Shown in pieces: positions 47,107 to 58,220 of a stretch of 64,000 bases of DNA. Source of the DNA: Ophioderma brevispina (taxonomy: Eukaryota; Echinodermata; Ophiuroidea; Amphilepidida; Ophiodermatidae); contig JAMKCH010051754.1 in the NCBI GenBank assembly GCA_023653785.1, positions 58,607 through 122,606 on the forward strand, given 5' to 3'. The position numbers and the translations under genes are program-made. Every line of letters starts with the position of its first letter. The stretch's first letter is position 1. The notes beneath the pieces were generated by a model. The model worked only from the letters and a program-made list of their open reading frames with translations, ran no database searches and had not been told where the DNA came from.

Positions 47107-47372
47107 TATATTGTATAATAACCAAAATAGGCCTATAGGCAAAAATGGCACATAGGTTTTATGCAAATTAGCATGTCTTGCCATGCTTCCTTTTTTATAC
47201 CTTTTTGATATGTTGTTCGGGAGGGTTTGTACAAATAAAAACAATTTACAGCAAGAAAACCTTCTGTAGCAATTTTGTCCAGGTCATACCGTAGATTGAG
47301 TGGACTAACCTTTTTTTTCCAAAAAGATAAAATCAGTCGAACATGGCGATGTAAATTACCCTTACTTCTTAC

Positions 47373-47587
47373 AAGTCGCTGATGTAGTACACGTTAGTAT
47401 CCATTGGTTACTGGTTCACGCCTTGGCTCATACATCTGTTCCGAATTATGATATGCCATATAGGATTTGTGTTGTGATCAATGTGATCAGTGGCTCGAAC
47501 ACAAAGTTAGCGTGAGCCAGGTGGCCTGGCAATGGTCTTATTCACTGTTGGTCTTATTCTAACGTGCTCTACATCAGCGATTACAGC
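47373..47587. mobile_element. Small MITE with TCGCTGATGTAG ends
   Basis: AAGTCGCTGATGTAGTACAC and GTTAGTAT on the left (47373-47402) are mirrored at 47553-47587 (ATTCTAACGTGCTCTACATC, AGCGA). The 215-bp unit also has an inner dyad (GGTTCACGC...GCGTGAGCC). Non-coding. Confidence 0.72.
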
Positions 47588-48589
47588 GAATACGATGAAT
47601 GCGTATATAGGCCTATAAGTGTAGCGGCCAAGAGCAAGACGATGCGACAACCCTTACGAATTTATCATGACGGATATTTTAAACAAATTAGTCAATTTGG
47701 TCATTTAGCTGACCGCTAATCTGTTTTTAGAGTGTAGTGTCCAGACTTAAACTCATTTGTAATATCACTGGATGCAAAGTTACATTTAACGTCTTTAATC
47801 GAATGTTTTCCTTAATAAATCGGTGGATTAGCAGGCCAGTCATTCGGATGGAGCAATCCATATTATTTTATTGTACCAAACACCTATTTTTCGGATAATT
47901 AACTTGGAGGCAAATACTTCGATACGCGTAGCTCTCCAACAACCGTATTTCCTATAGGCCTACTAATTTTGTAACATAAAAGATTTCGACACGTGCCGTG
48001 TTCACCTTTGAATCAAAGTGACCTTATTTAGTACTGTAAAAAATATTCTTCATTTATATTTCGACCACGAATTTGCTCTTGAAATGACAAGTAGGAAAAG
48101 TTGTTTTCCCCGGACGACATGAGTTGTCTTGTGTCTTGAAATGTCTGTTGGATGAAGCTTTCCTTGTATCTGACCCCATGTACCATTTACAAGTCAGACA
48201 CGAAGCTGATGGTATTAGGTTTCTTACAGAAATTTTCATTTCAACCTCTGGCGACACTTCATGACTCGGCTCAGTGGTAATGGGACTTGGAAAATTACAC
48301 ACGTGACCCCAACACTCCGGCTATTTTTATCAGTGTGTTAACATTTATAGACATTACATTTCATGATGCACTACAACTTATAAAGGCTGGACTCGGAGAT
48401 TTCCCAGATGGCTCCCCGAATTGTCTAACATAAAGCTTGTCCACATACTAATCACTGTGAAGTGGCTATGTCCTTCATATAGAAAATCACAACTTTGTTT
48501 TAAAAATCCGGATCCGGAATTTCTGTTATACACAGTATCCTATACCGTTATGCTATACATCATATGTGTTTACTACATCAAATCGAAAA
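47588..48589. other. No gene recognised
   Basis: AT-rich, with no feature supported. The TTTAGAGTGTA word near 47727 matches the CACTCTAAA MITE terminus, but no partner end was found. Confidence 0.4.
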
Positions 48590-49152
48590 CCCTGCTTTCC
48601 ATAAAAAATATCCCCATCTGCAAAGATTAAGCTGAGAATTATTTGTTTAGTTTAAAAAATGTGAAATTTCCTATTGGAGCAAATACGAAATTCAGCCTAT
48701 GATTTACATTGAAACATAGGCAAATCCAAATTACCTTTTGTTTTTTCATTTAATGAATTCTTATAACGCGCAACAAATCCACCGAAGTGCTCAGGGCGCC
48801 GCTGTGGAGCGCCTTAGGCTGCTACAACAGAACGAGTAAATCCAGAACGACAAGGCTTTATGGAAAGAAGTCCGATTTTAGATGCAAGAGGAAACCGAAG
48901 TTCTCGGAGAAAACCTGCGAGGACGGGTATGGATCGGCAACCAAATTCACGTACGACACTTGCTTCGCAGGGAATCGAACCCGGGTCGCATTGGTGAAAG
49001 GCGAGTGGATAAGCCACTACAACAGCCCGTCCTCCCTTGGCATTTCTGTAATCAAATACAAAGAAAGAAATTTATTGAGTGTCTGATCTTCATAAAAACA
49101 CTACATTTGATACAATATATGAATGCTTCAAGACCTCTCGTTACACCTTTAA
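48590..49152 (+). mobile_element. TTAA MITE family B, degraded copy split by a SINE
   Basis: Blocks 48590-48754 (AAGATTAAGCTGAGA, GGAGCAAATACGAAATTCAG) and 49037-49152 (GGCATTTCTG, CTCGTTACACCTTTAA) align with 63376-63734. The right end has TTAA 49149-49152; the left terminus is lost or diverged. A SINE of about 280 bp lies between the blocks. Confidence 0.75.
48755..49033 (-). mobile_element. tRNA-derived SINE inserted in a family B MITE
   Basis: On the minus strand the head begins GGGCTGTTGTAGTGGCTTAT with an A box at 49005-49019 and a perfect B box GGTTCGATTCC (48971-48981). The body contains GGTTTTCTCCGAGAACTTCG. The 3' end reads TTGCGCGTTATAAGAATT, similar to LINE-derived SINE tails. 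It splits the MITE, so it is the younger insertion. It is too long and unpaired to be a tRNA. Confidence 0.82.
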
Positions 49153-50412
49153 GTTCAATGAAAGAATGCAATTTATCCATATCGAGTTATCTAGCTACGG
49201 CAGTTTCATGCAAATGAACTAATTTGCATTGCATTGATCCTGTGTGCAAAATAGACCTATATGGATTTACTCAGTATATTTGTTTTTACAAGCATAGCTC
49301 GTATAAGCCTATGTAATGCAATTTGTTATAACTATTATGACACATGTTTGACGCACCAATCAACAATAGTTTTTCTTGTAATTTGTGACAGGGCCGACTG
49401 CCATTATAAACGAAAGTCCAGACAAACTAACAAAATGGACTTACAAATAATGGAGAATCAAGGTAATGGATACGTAACCGCTTGGTGAAATAAGAAATCG
49501 CGGAAATCACCTACTCATCTATTACCACAAAAAGGAACATATACGATCCTGCCATGTATCGGCAGCTGCTATCTACAGAAGATAGCTCGTTTTGGTTTGC
49601 CTTTGTCATGTGCGTATGTTTGTTTTTCCAACACATCCAACATAACTTATCTTGAATGGCTAGTTGGCAACTCCACGCAGGGGGTCCAACATTATATCAT
49701 GATCTGGCCACTTTCATGCAACAGATGGGTCTAATTTGTCTTTTCATCACGATTTTGTAGTGTTTTTTCTACCTTATGCTCGTTGCAGATTGTGTTATTT
49801 TAAAAATTGATTTGACAATATCAGAGAGGCGACACACCAAAACTCACACCTCACCCGTCACACGCTGTATTTCTTTGTTTGTCCTCCCTGTCCCAATGTC
49901 ACCTTATACATGTTATATGTCCTTTATACATATCTCAATCTGTCTGTCTCTATGTGTCTTTGCCTGTTTCTGTCTTTGTCTCTCTCTTTCTCTCCCATGA
50001 GAACTGCAAAAACTGTCTTTATTAACAATTTTCGTGGGTTGATGAGATCTGTGCCATATAGATTCTGTGAGCCAATACCATTCACAACTAGCCTTGGAAG
50101 TTAAATAGTTAAGGTGCGATTTACGATGGGATTTTTAATCAACCATTCCTATCTTCAATTTCAACGAAAAGCTCCAAAAGTAGTTTCTAAAAGCTATTTT
50201 TCTAATCGGAACCAGAAAAGGTTAACATTTCCCAAGAGCGATTTAGTACCACTAAAGGCGACGCTCCAGAATCATTAAAATTTGAAGGACTTGTTGTTGC
50301 TTTTGAGAGTTCCATGTAGAGGATACTTGCAATCAAAGAAAACCCTTTTTAGAACCTTTTTTTTATTCATGGGATGATATAACAATGGCACAAACACGAA
50401 TATACCAAGAAG
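49153..50412. other. No gene recognised; CT-rich patch
   Basis: No supported gene. A pyrimidine-rich patch at about 49935-49996 (CTGTCT, TTTCTGTC, CTCTCT units) explains two short serine/leucine-rich frames. Confidence 0.4.
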
Positions 50413-51019
50413 GTTTCTATATAATAGAGAGGCAAAACGTTACGGTCTCTTTAGAAATTCATCTTCCTCTCATGTTTGCCGACCACAAAGAAAACATAGA
50501 GTACCAACCAGGGGGTTAAGCCCATTCAAAAACCATCGTCCGTGCTGGGCGCTGCCATTTTGATCTTGCCCGGAATAATTATTAGTTTGGGTGTTGTATA
50601 CACACATAAGGTCAATTCGATACAACAATCCGGCAAAATATCAGTGTTGGATGTTGGGTGCTATTGGTGGTTAAATTTTGTCCTACCCATGGCCACACAA
50701 CGAATGAATGACACGTCAGTCGTCTTGATTTTAATATTTCACCTCAATCGCGCCTAAACACCTAAGCGAGTGAGTATCTGAGTACAATGATCCAGGTGCA
50801 CTATATTCCCCTGACCACCTCTAACACATACATCAATTAGTATCACTACCGATTAATGGATATGCAAAGCGGCAACCCACAGTAGTTGGAGAAAGCGGAG
50901 GCAGCCATTGGCTTCTATTGTTTGGTATCTATGTTTTCTTCTTTGTGGTCGGCAACACATGCGAGGCGATGAATTTCTAAAGATTACGTACCGTTTTGCC
51001 TCTCTATCTAATTAGACCT
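50413..51019. mobile_element. Foldback element with ~95-bp arms
   Basis: The left arm 50413-50508 (AGAGAGGCAAAACGTTACGG, TTTAGAAATTCATC, TTTGCCGACCACAAAGAAAA) is mirrored at 50924-51019 with a few indels. The ~415-bp interior is non-coding. The target duplication is unclear. Confidence 0.8.
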
Positions 51020-53317
51020 CTTTGGACTATACACTATACTGATCCGATAAAGATCACAATGCACCTTTTCTCGTGACCTGATTTGATGACATGAATCTTA
51101 TTATGTGACCTTATTCTCATCCTCTCTGACGACTCACACCGGCAATAACATGAATACTGATGTGAGATGGAGGCACAATGAGTACGTCTGGGTAGGTTAG
51201 TCAGGTTACTTGTATTCCAAGGTGATCATGCTCGTGTATAGCCTACCAATAGCCGAAAGCTCGTATTTTCTTGGTAAAAACAATTATACCCTAATAGTAT
51301 TTTGGGTTGATGTTATTACACCAAACGATACTTTTTGTGACTGATTAAAAGTGCACCTCCAACCTTAGTATTTTGACATGATTTTTAGCAAATATTTTTT
51401 TATAAAGGCTTGTGTCGGAGACGATATGGTGACGACATCGAGGCGGCAATTGCTGTTGCGCAAATGTTTGGGATTCCTCGAATCTAGAAAGCGATAAATC
51501 AAACCTTCCAATCAGGGGAACTATGCGGAATCAGGTCGAAAATCTGGAAGAAAGCACTGTTTTTTTCAACATTTTTAAAAGTGCAATTGTAGGAAATTCA
51601 CACCACAACATACACCCTAAACCATAATTTGCCAAGTGAAACCAAAGTATGAATTTTTAATACCCGAACATTGTTCCCACGCGTGCATACAACTCGAAAA
51701 AAAAAACCCCGCACCTATACCGTTTTTGTACACAGTACGATATCCACCTTAGAATAAGTGCCCTCGGGAAAATATAACAGAAAACATAACAATATTGCTC
51801 TTTAACCCTTATTAAGACCTTGCAAAACCTAACGTCGGCAGATCAATTTTCTATCCTTTTTTTAAGTCAAAATTGTGCATTTCATGACTTTATTCAGAAT
51901 CGTCATGAAAATACATTCATATATTAGTCCAAACAAGCCTACTATAGTCTCAGGCCAGCGGCTTATGAGTATACATAATAGGTTTGAAAGGGTTATGAGG
52001 TCTATAACTTTGCAATTATGTTTGCTATATGGGATTTCAACATTAGTAAACTATATAGAATGTATTTGGAGAACATCGAAATGTGTGAATTGTGAATAAG
52101 CTTTTTTAAACCTGTTTTAAGTTATATGTTAATCCATGATGAACATGTAAAAAGTGTTAGGACCACGAAGTACGCTTTTCAATATAATATTGCAAAAGAT
52201 TTAGACCGTGTTAAAAATTGAGCACATGCATGTAGCGAATAAAGATCCCCTGAATAGGCCTAGGAGTTGTAATATCTATTGAGATTATTATAACACATTC
52301 TTCAAGAGTACAATGCTCTACGTTTTCTACATTGTCCACATAAGGCAGATTAATGTCTGGTGACGTTGTGATGTTTTACTGATAAGGATAAATGACATTT
52401 TCTTTTGTGAGTCATGGAGTTAATATATATAGCGCACATTATCTCTATTAGTAATGACTTAAAATAACAGACATCCAGACACAGATATCATTGTGTCCAA
52501 ATTCGTTAGTCGTTTATGGAATTATAACATCTCCATGTACCGAAGACGGTCCTGGCGTGGCATGCTTTGAACTTTCTACAGCATTATTTGCTATTTTAAA
52601 AGACCCACGAAGTGAAATGCTATGCTTTTCTAAGCATGATAATAGCTCAGAAATAGGGCGGAAAATGCTCGAGGTGAAAGACGAGGTTATTATTAATTTT
52701 TCGTTCGGCAAACACCGCTTCATTAAATTTCATTTAATATTTTAAAGCGATCATGGCGCAACTTGACCGTGCACAGACATGCAGTTAAAGGATTCACTAT
52801 TCGGCGTTTTATTGAGATTTTTTTTTTAAAGACATCTGCTAATCGCATTTCGGATAATTATCTCATCAATGAGATTAAAAACCCAAGGTACACTGGAGAG
52901 CATAAGCTCGTATTATCATAACACTAATAACACGACTCATCAGTGAATTTGCAAATTTTGTCGATATACAGGGTGCTTGAAGCATAGAAATAAATTAAGA
53001 GTCAGGAGTCAGCGGGCGAGTCCAATTTGTGTTTTTCAACTATCTTTCAATATTTTGAGTTCCTGAAATGTAGGGCTGTGGAGTAAATTACATGTTTGAT
53101 CAAGAAATAACCTATGATGTTTTAGTTCTGGGGTCATGAAAATTAGGTTTTCTTCGTTCTTGGACGGCAGATATTAATTTTTTAAGATAGGTAAATTTCC
53201 AAGCATTTAATGTTAAGCTTTGTCTCTGTTACAGGGTGCTTAGTATAGATATATTAGTATAGGGTTATAAATGAGAATCCTATTCTCGAAGTTTGGGGAA
53301 GAAGGCATGGTTTTCTA
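51020..53317. other. No gene recognised
   Basis: About 2.3 kb AT-rich. A frame at 52491-52745 (84 codons) and its antisense partner (52514-52723) have no known domain. The phrase ACAGGGTGCTT occurs directly at 52969 and 53232, but without a convincing element structure. Confidence 0.35.
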
Positions 53318-53539
53318 TACAGGGCGTTTCAAAAAAGAAGTAAACAGTCATAAACAATTATCCTAAAAAAGAAAATGTATGATATATTTGGCATATTTGA
53401 TTACAGCAATTAGTATCCAGATATCTTTTCTTTCAGTGAGTGCAAAATCATTGGAGTGTGACAATCGATGAAAAAAAATAAGGCTATTTCCGCAAACCAA
53501 AGACAAATGCTGTTGCGCAAAGTTAATCAAAATCATAAC

Positions 53540-54600
53540 ATTACAATCCAGGTAACTAGCCAAACGTCAGCTTAAAGTTACCTGGTCTGGAACACCCCTG
53601 GAGCACTGTGATAACCCTGTTTACCTAGGAGTTACCTTGGTTGGTTGGTTGTGTTGAGTGGCGCCTTCAACTTAAAAGTTATTTGCGCCAAAAGTAAATT
53701 CATTAAAAATAATGGCGCAATATGGGAGACAACTTTAATACTAATATAGGACGGGAGGCAACTGAATAGCTGAAAGAAAAACGTACAAAATAAAGAAGGA
53801 GTTACCTTGGACCGCACTCTCTCTTATAAGACCCACATCGAGAAGACGAAGAGTAAAGTATGTTCACGCAATAACATCTTGAACAAACTCACTGGCACAA
53901 GATGGGGTGCTCGCCCACATACCCTAAGATCGACGGCACTTGCCCTGTGCTACTCATGTGCAGAGTATGCCTGCCCTGTATGGGAAAGATCAACCCATGC
54001 CAAGAAGCTTGATTCAGCGTTAAATGCCTCCTGCCGGCTTATCACAGGATGCCTCCGTCCAACACCAACGGAAAACTTATACATCCTAGCAGGAATTGCT
54101 CCACCAGACATCCGTCGAAGCTTAGCGAGCATGCAAGAGCGTATATAGCTGCCAAGTATCTAATGTGAAGCACCCTATATATGTCTGGACAGACCTGCTG
54201 CCAACCGCCTTAAATCCAGAGAGAGTTTCTTAAGCAAATTCCAACCTCTCGAAACAGTCTCTAAGGAGGTCAAGAGAGTCGCCTTGTGGAAAGAAAGACT
54301 TGCTCATAACAAGTAAAATCTATCGGTATTGAAACATGGGGACCATCTCCAACTGGAACTGACTCCTCATGGGGCTGAATGGCGATTGCCTCAACGATGA
54401 GAACCAGAACTGGCTGATATAAGTGTTTCCCTTGCAGAAGTGGGGCTATTCTGCGCAAGCAGATCAGGATACTACGTGTGGCTGTGGAACGGCGCCACAG
54501 GACAATATTGGTCGCCCATTGCTGGACCACAATGCACAAAAAAGGACCTGGCAGGATCATAAATCATGAAGCAGCCATGACGTTGTACCCGTCTCTGGCT
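53540..54600 (+). pseudogene. 5'-truncated LINE, reverse-transcriptase C-terminal part
   Basis: It reads, with breaks, from AKRQLKVTWSGTPLEHCDNP (about 53550) to YLGVTL, then after a 156-bp insert DRTLSYKTHIEKTKSKVCSR through CAEYACPVWERSTHAKKLD to GIAPPDIRRSLASMQE. A degraded end with cysteine-rich CGCGTAPQ (about 54475) follows. This is the thumb and C-terminal region of a Jockey- or CR1-like reverse transcriptase. Upstream RT is absent, as expected for a truncated insertion. It sits inside the mariner-like element. Confidence 0.82.
53641..53796 (+). mobile_element. 156-bp insert with 14-bp target duplication, inside the LINE
   Basis: AGGAGTTACCTTGG occurs at 53627-53640 and again at 53797-53810, splitting the codons of YLGVTLD. 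The insert starts TTGGTTGGTTGTG and ends in A-rich AAAAACGTACAAAATAAAG. A 14-bp duplication with an A-rich 3' end is the signature of LINE-mediated retroposition. The source RNA is not identified. Confidence 0.88.
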
Positions 54601-54619
54601 GGATCATATGTGAGCACCC

Positions 54620-55190
54620 ACAGTGTTTGGACACGACGAGAAGAGAATTCAGTACTTTTGAAGGTTCAAGTGTTCTCGAATCATCACACTACATCTCCAC
54701 ATGTCCCCTCTTGGATGCACACATCTGCTTCTAAGAATGGCGTTCACAGCTTTCTGATTAAGCCTTTCCTAATTCGTGTCTGAAAATATCAACTTCTGCC
54801 GTGATTCTACGCTAAAGCTCATTAAGGTCTGCGGCGGAGTCCGTAAAAACTCTGGATTGAGGTGCCACCACAAGAAAAATCTAATGGAGTCAGATTCAGG
54901 AGATCGTGGTGGCCACTCGATTTGAGGGTGTTTTTTTTCAGGGCAATAACACGATCTCCAAATAACTCAGCAAGGCGAGCTGTACAGTTCGTCTTCTGTG
55001 GGGAGGCGCACCATCGTGTCCACCACGCTCGTTGAAACTGGAATTTTCGCTGCAGTAAAACGAGGAAGATTCTGATCAATGAAGGGGAACAGCATCTTCA
55101 CTGATCATCTGGAGGTATCAATCCATGATGTTCTGTCTGAAGAAGACGGTCATGAGCGTTCCATTGCCAAACTAAACAATACCCAAGCCA
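54620..55190 (-). pseudogene. Mariner-like transposase remnant
   Basis: On the minus strand, in shifting frames: LFPFIDQN, DGAPPH (the second catalytic aspartate region), LFGDRVIALKK, a PPRSPDLTPLDF-like block seen partly as LLNLTPLDFSCGGTSIQSF, and a C-terminal RSRCVHPRGDMWR. These are landmarks of IS630/Tc1/mariner DDE transposases, which cut and paste DNA between the terminal repeats. The N-terminal DNA-binding half is missing; only about 210 bp separate this remnant from the right terminus. Confidence 0.82.
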
Positions 55191-55403
55191 TGTTCTAACC
55201 CTGATTGTTTTGCTACACCGTATTTGTGTCGGTTACAAAACAGTCAGAAAACGTTTTCATTTTCGTACACGACTGCTTTGAGATGTGGCTTGAAAAGATA
55301 TATACCAATGTACATGAAACAAATAAACTGGACCAACTACTACAATCATTACATTTATGATACTTTCAAAAAACTGGTTACTTCTTTTTGTTTACGCCCT
55401 GTA

Positions 55404-56044
55404 GTTTGAAGGATGCGGAATCAGAATTTGTTGGGTTTGACCTCTGTTATTTTTGACACGGTAAGTTGAGTCATAAAGTCATAAAAAGTTGTTCTTCCAC
55501 TGATCCACTAATGTACAAATTGATATATATAAAAATCAATACACTAAAATAATAAAAATATTAAAATTAAATAGGCATGAATACACTAAATACATATCAT
55601 AGAGAACATAAGTACAAAGCCAACATTCTTTTCTGCCCAATTCCTTTCCTTCCCTTCAATTTTCATGGTTCCCTTCTTTTTCTCCTGTAGTTCTCCTCCA
55701 ATAATGGTCTAGAGTGATCCATAAAACCTCCATAGATGATGCATTTATAGACTTTTAATGAGTTAAATGACTCCGCTTAAAGGCGTTATTTTGATATTTG
55801 TGTGTCAACACACAAATTTGACACAGAAAGGTTTTTCTGGTCCATTGTATCAGGGAGTTAATCAGTCCCACACATAAAGTAATAAAATAAAGACGGATGA
55901 AATTGGGGGGAATAGCTTATACAGTATGTATTATAACAGCAGCAAAAGCTATTGTCTAAAAAGCCAAGGTATACATGGTATGGATAAAGACGTGAAAAAT
56001 CAATGGTGGTGGCGAATCCAACTCAGCGCAATAATAGGCCTAAC
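55404..56044. other. No gene recognised
   Basis: AT-rich with no supported feature. A short dyad TTTGTGTGTCAACACACAAA lies near 55798. Confidence 0.4.
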
Positions 56045-56870
56045 ATGAGGAATTTTGGTATCAAAAACATAGGCATTGCCACCATTTCTTCTTTAATTTT
56101 TTGTTGCTAACAAGGCTAGATGTATGAGACAAAGTACGGTGACAGAGTCTAAAGAATGCTGGCCGCCACTTCAAGACGGTGGCTAAACTACATGAAGCGC
56201 AACTAATTAGACTAATACAGTGGTTTTTAATGTATTCCCTGGTATCACAAACATAGGCAATTGCCACCATCGCTAGCTAATCGTCTATGTTACTCATAAG
56301 CCGAGATACAGGACAAAGTAGGCTTGTAATGAACATTGACGCTCATTCTGAAATTCAAGATGGCGGCTAAACCAAAATAGCTACAATTATTACACCTCAT
56401 GAATATTCATGAGCATAATCATGCGATTTCATTGGGCTTATTCCTATTACGCGAGCTATTTCCCTAGGGAAATAGATTAAACAGTTTTCTACAACCCCGT
56501 TCCCAGAGTCCCAGTGAGTGTCATAAAACAAATACTACATGGTTTATATCGGGAAATAGGGCACACTATTTTCCCTTGGTACTGCTAGGGCCTATCACCC
56601 CTCACCCTTCGGGTTCGGGGTGATAGGCCCGTAGCGTACCTCGGGGAAAATACGGTGCCCTATTTCCCTCTAACCATAGTATTTGTATATAGTCAGTAAT
56701 TGAATGGAATTTCCGGTATCACAAAATAGGTTTTGCCACCATTTTTATTCTACTGTGTAGTTCACAAGCATATAGGACAATGGGTAAAGAGTATTGGTGG
56801 TCATTTTGAATTCAGGATGGTCACTATATATATAGTGATTTTAATGGAATTCCCGGTATCACAAACATAG
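56045..56870. repeat. Diverged ~180-bp repeat series
   Basis: The phrase GGTATCACAAACATAGG, followed by TTGCCACCAT, a CTCATAAG or TTCACAAG word, GGACAA and CAAGATGG/AGGATGG, recurs at about 56051, 56241, 56716 and 56851. A related form occurs at 58250-58375. The third and fourth units follow a large hairpin. Confidence 0.72.
56528..56685. repeat. 158-bp near-perfect hairpin
   Basis: Arms of about 70 bp. The outer part is ACAAATACTACATGGTT against AACCATAGTATTTGT. The middle is GGGAAATAGGGCAC against GTGCCCTATTTCCC. The inner part is GGGCCTATCACCCC against GGGGTGATAGGCCC, with a small CCCTTCGGG loop stem at the centre (about 56606). A separate CTATTTCCCTAGGGAAATAG palindrome lies just upstream (56457-56476) and shares the arm sequence. 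Confidence 0.9.
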
Positions 56871-56999
56871 GTTGTAGGCCAAATGGCATACTTTGTGTAT
56901 TTTGGATTTGTCCCGCTCTTATTCAGCAGAAAACATGCGCCAAAGTCTTACAAGTTTTCCGCTCTTATTCCTCAAGAATACTGTGCAAGTCTCTCTCAT

Positions 57000-58220
57000 T
57001 CACTGCTAAAATAACTACGAAGGTGAACCTTGTACCAGATCCCAATATCCGAAATTTACAAAACTTGGTATGTGGGTAGTCATAGATGCAAATAATACCC
57101 ATGCACTATGCCATCATTATTTGTGCATAATAATGAACTGATTTACATATTTGCGCATGGCTCGTACTACAAAGGTGGACTTCTACCATATCCCAATGTT
57201 CAAATAGTGCGAATTTTGGTATGTGGGCAGTGGTGCATGCAAGTAATATTCATGCACTGTGTCATCATTATTTGTACATATTAATGAGCTCATTTACATA
57301 TTTGCCCTGATTGGCTCATTACTCCAAAGGTGGACTTCTACCATATCCCAATGTTCAATATTGACGAATCTTTGATGGGGCAGTGGTGCATGCAAGTAAT
57401 ATTCATGCACTGTGTCATCATTATTTGTACATATTAAATGAGCTCATTTACATATTTTTGCTCTAATTGGATCATTACTACAAAGGGAACTTCTAGATCC
57501 AATGTCCTAATTTGATGCAATTTGGTATGTGGGTATGATGGGATTCACTTAATACCCATGCACTATGCCATCATTATTTGTGCATAATAATGAACTGATT
57601 TACATATTTGCGCATGGCTCGTTAACTACAAAGGTGGACTTCTACCAGATCCCAATGTCCAGATTGACGAAACTTGTTATGCGGGTAGTGGTGCAAATTA
57701 TTATCATGCACTGTGCCATCATTATCTGTGTATGCTAATGAGCTCATTTGCATATTTGCTCTGATTGGCTCATTACTACAAAGTGCATGGACTTCTACCA
57801 GATCCCAATGTCCAGATTTGACGAAACTTGTTATGCGGGTAGTGGTGCAAATTATTATTTACATGCACTGTGCCGATCATTATCTGTGTATGCTAATTAT
57901 CTCATTTGCAATATTTGCTCTGATTGGTTCATTACTACAAAGGTGGACTTCTACCAGATCCCAATGTCCAATTTAGACCCAATTTGGTATGTGGGTAGTG
58001 GTGGATACAAATATTACCCATGCATTGTGTCAACATTATCGTGCATGTTAATGAGCTCATTTGCATATGTATTGGCTCATTACTACAAAGTTCTAGCAGA
58101 TCCGTGTCCAAATTTGATATGGTACATGGGTTCAGTGGTGCTTGCAAGTAATAACCATGCACCGCATGTCATCATTATGTGTGCATATTAATGAGCCCAT
58201 TTCCATATTTGCTCTCCGCT
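57000..58220. repeat. ~155-bp tandem array, about eight units
   Basis: Landmark CTACAAAGGTGGACTTCTAC recurs near 57009, 57169, 57327, 57477, 57627, 57774, 57933 and 58081, each followed by CAGATCCCAATGTCC, a TATGTGGGTAGTGGTG-type word, CATGCACTGTG and TTAATGAGCTCATTTGCATA. Units are diverged and length-variable. The array continues into the large duplication. Confidence 0.85.

Larger units (their letters stand above)
45610..47307. mobile_element. 1.7-kb foldback element holding a LINE RT fragment and a TTAA MITE
   Basis: Terminal repeats of about 160 bp: 45610-45768 (TAGTCCACTCAATCTA, TGGACAAAATTGCTACAGAA, GGTTTTCTTG, CAACATATCAAAAAGGTA, ACATGCTAATTTGCAT) is mirrored at about 47150-47307. 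The interior holds a reverse-transcriptase fragment (46530-46766) and, directly after it, family A MITE copy 3. The nesting order is foldback or LINE first, MITE last. Confidence 0.8.
53320..55401 (-). mobile_element. Mariner-like element, internally deleted, containing a LINE insertion
   Basis: Inverted ends CAGGGCGTTTCAAAAAAGAA (53320) and, from the right, CAGGGCGTAAACAAAAAGAA (ending 55401), both flanked by TA. A minus-strand transposase remnant lies at 54620-55190. A plus-strand LINE fragment (about 53540-54600) is inserted between the left terminus and the end of the transposase. The element is of the Tc1/mariner (IS630) superfamily. Confidence 0.87.

Noticed and set aside
52491..52745. 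84-codon frame and antisense partner
   Set aside because: The composition looks protein-like in both directions but no motif is recognised and no splice context is clear.
52969..54174. Possible element between ACAGGGTGCTT (52969) and AAGCACCCT (54162)
   Set aside because: The right partner lies inside LINE-derived sequence and would cut across the mariner and LINE structure; probably chance.
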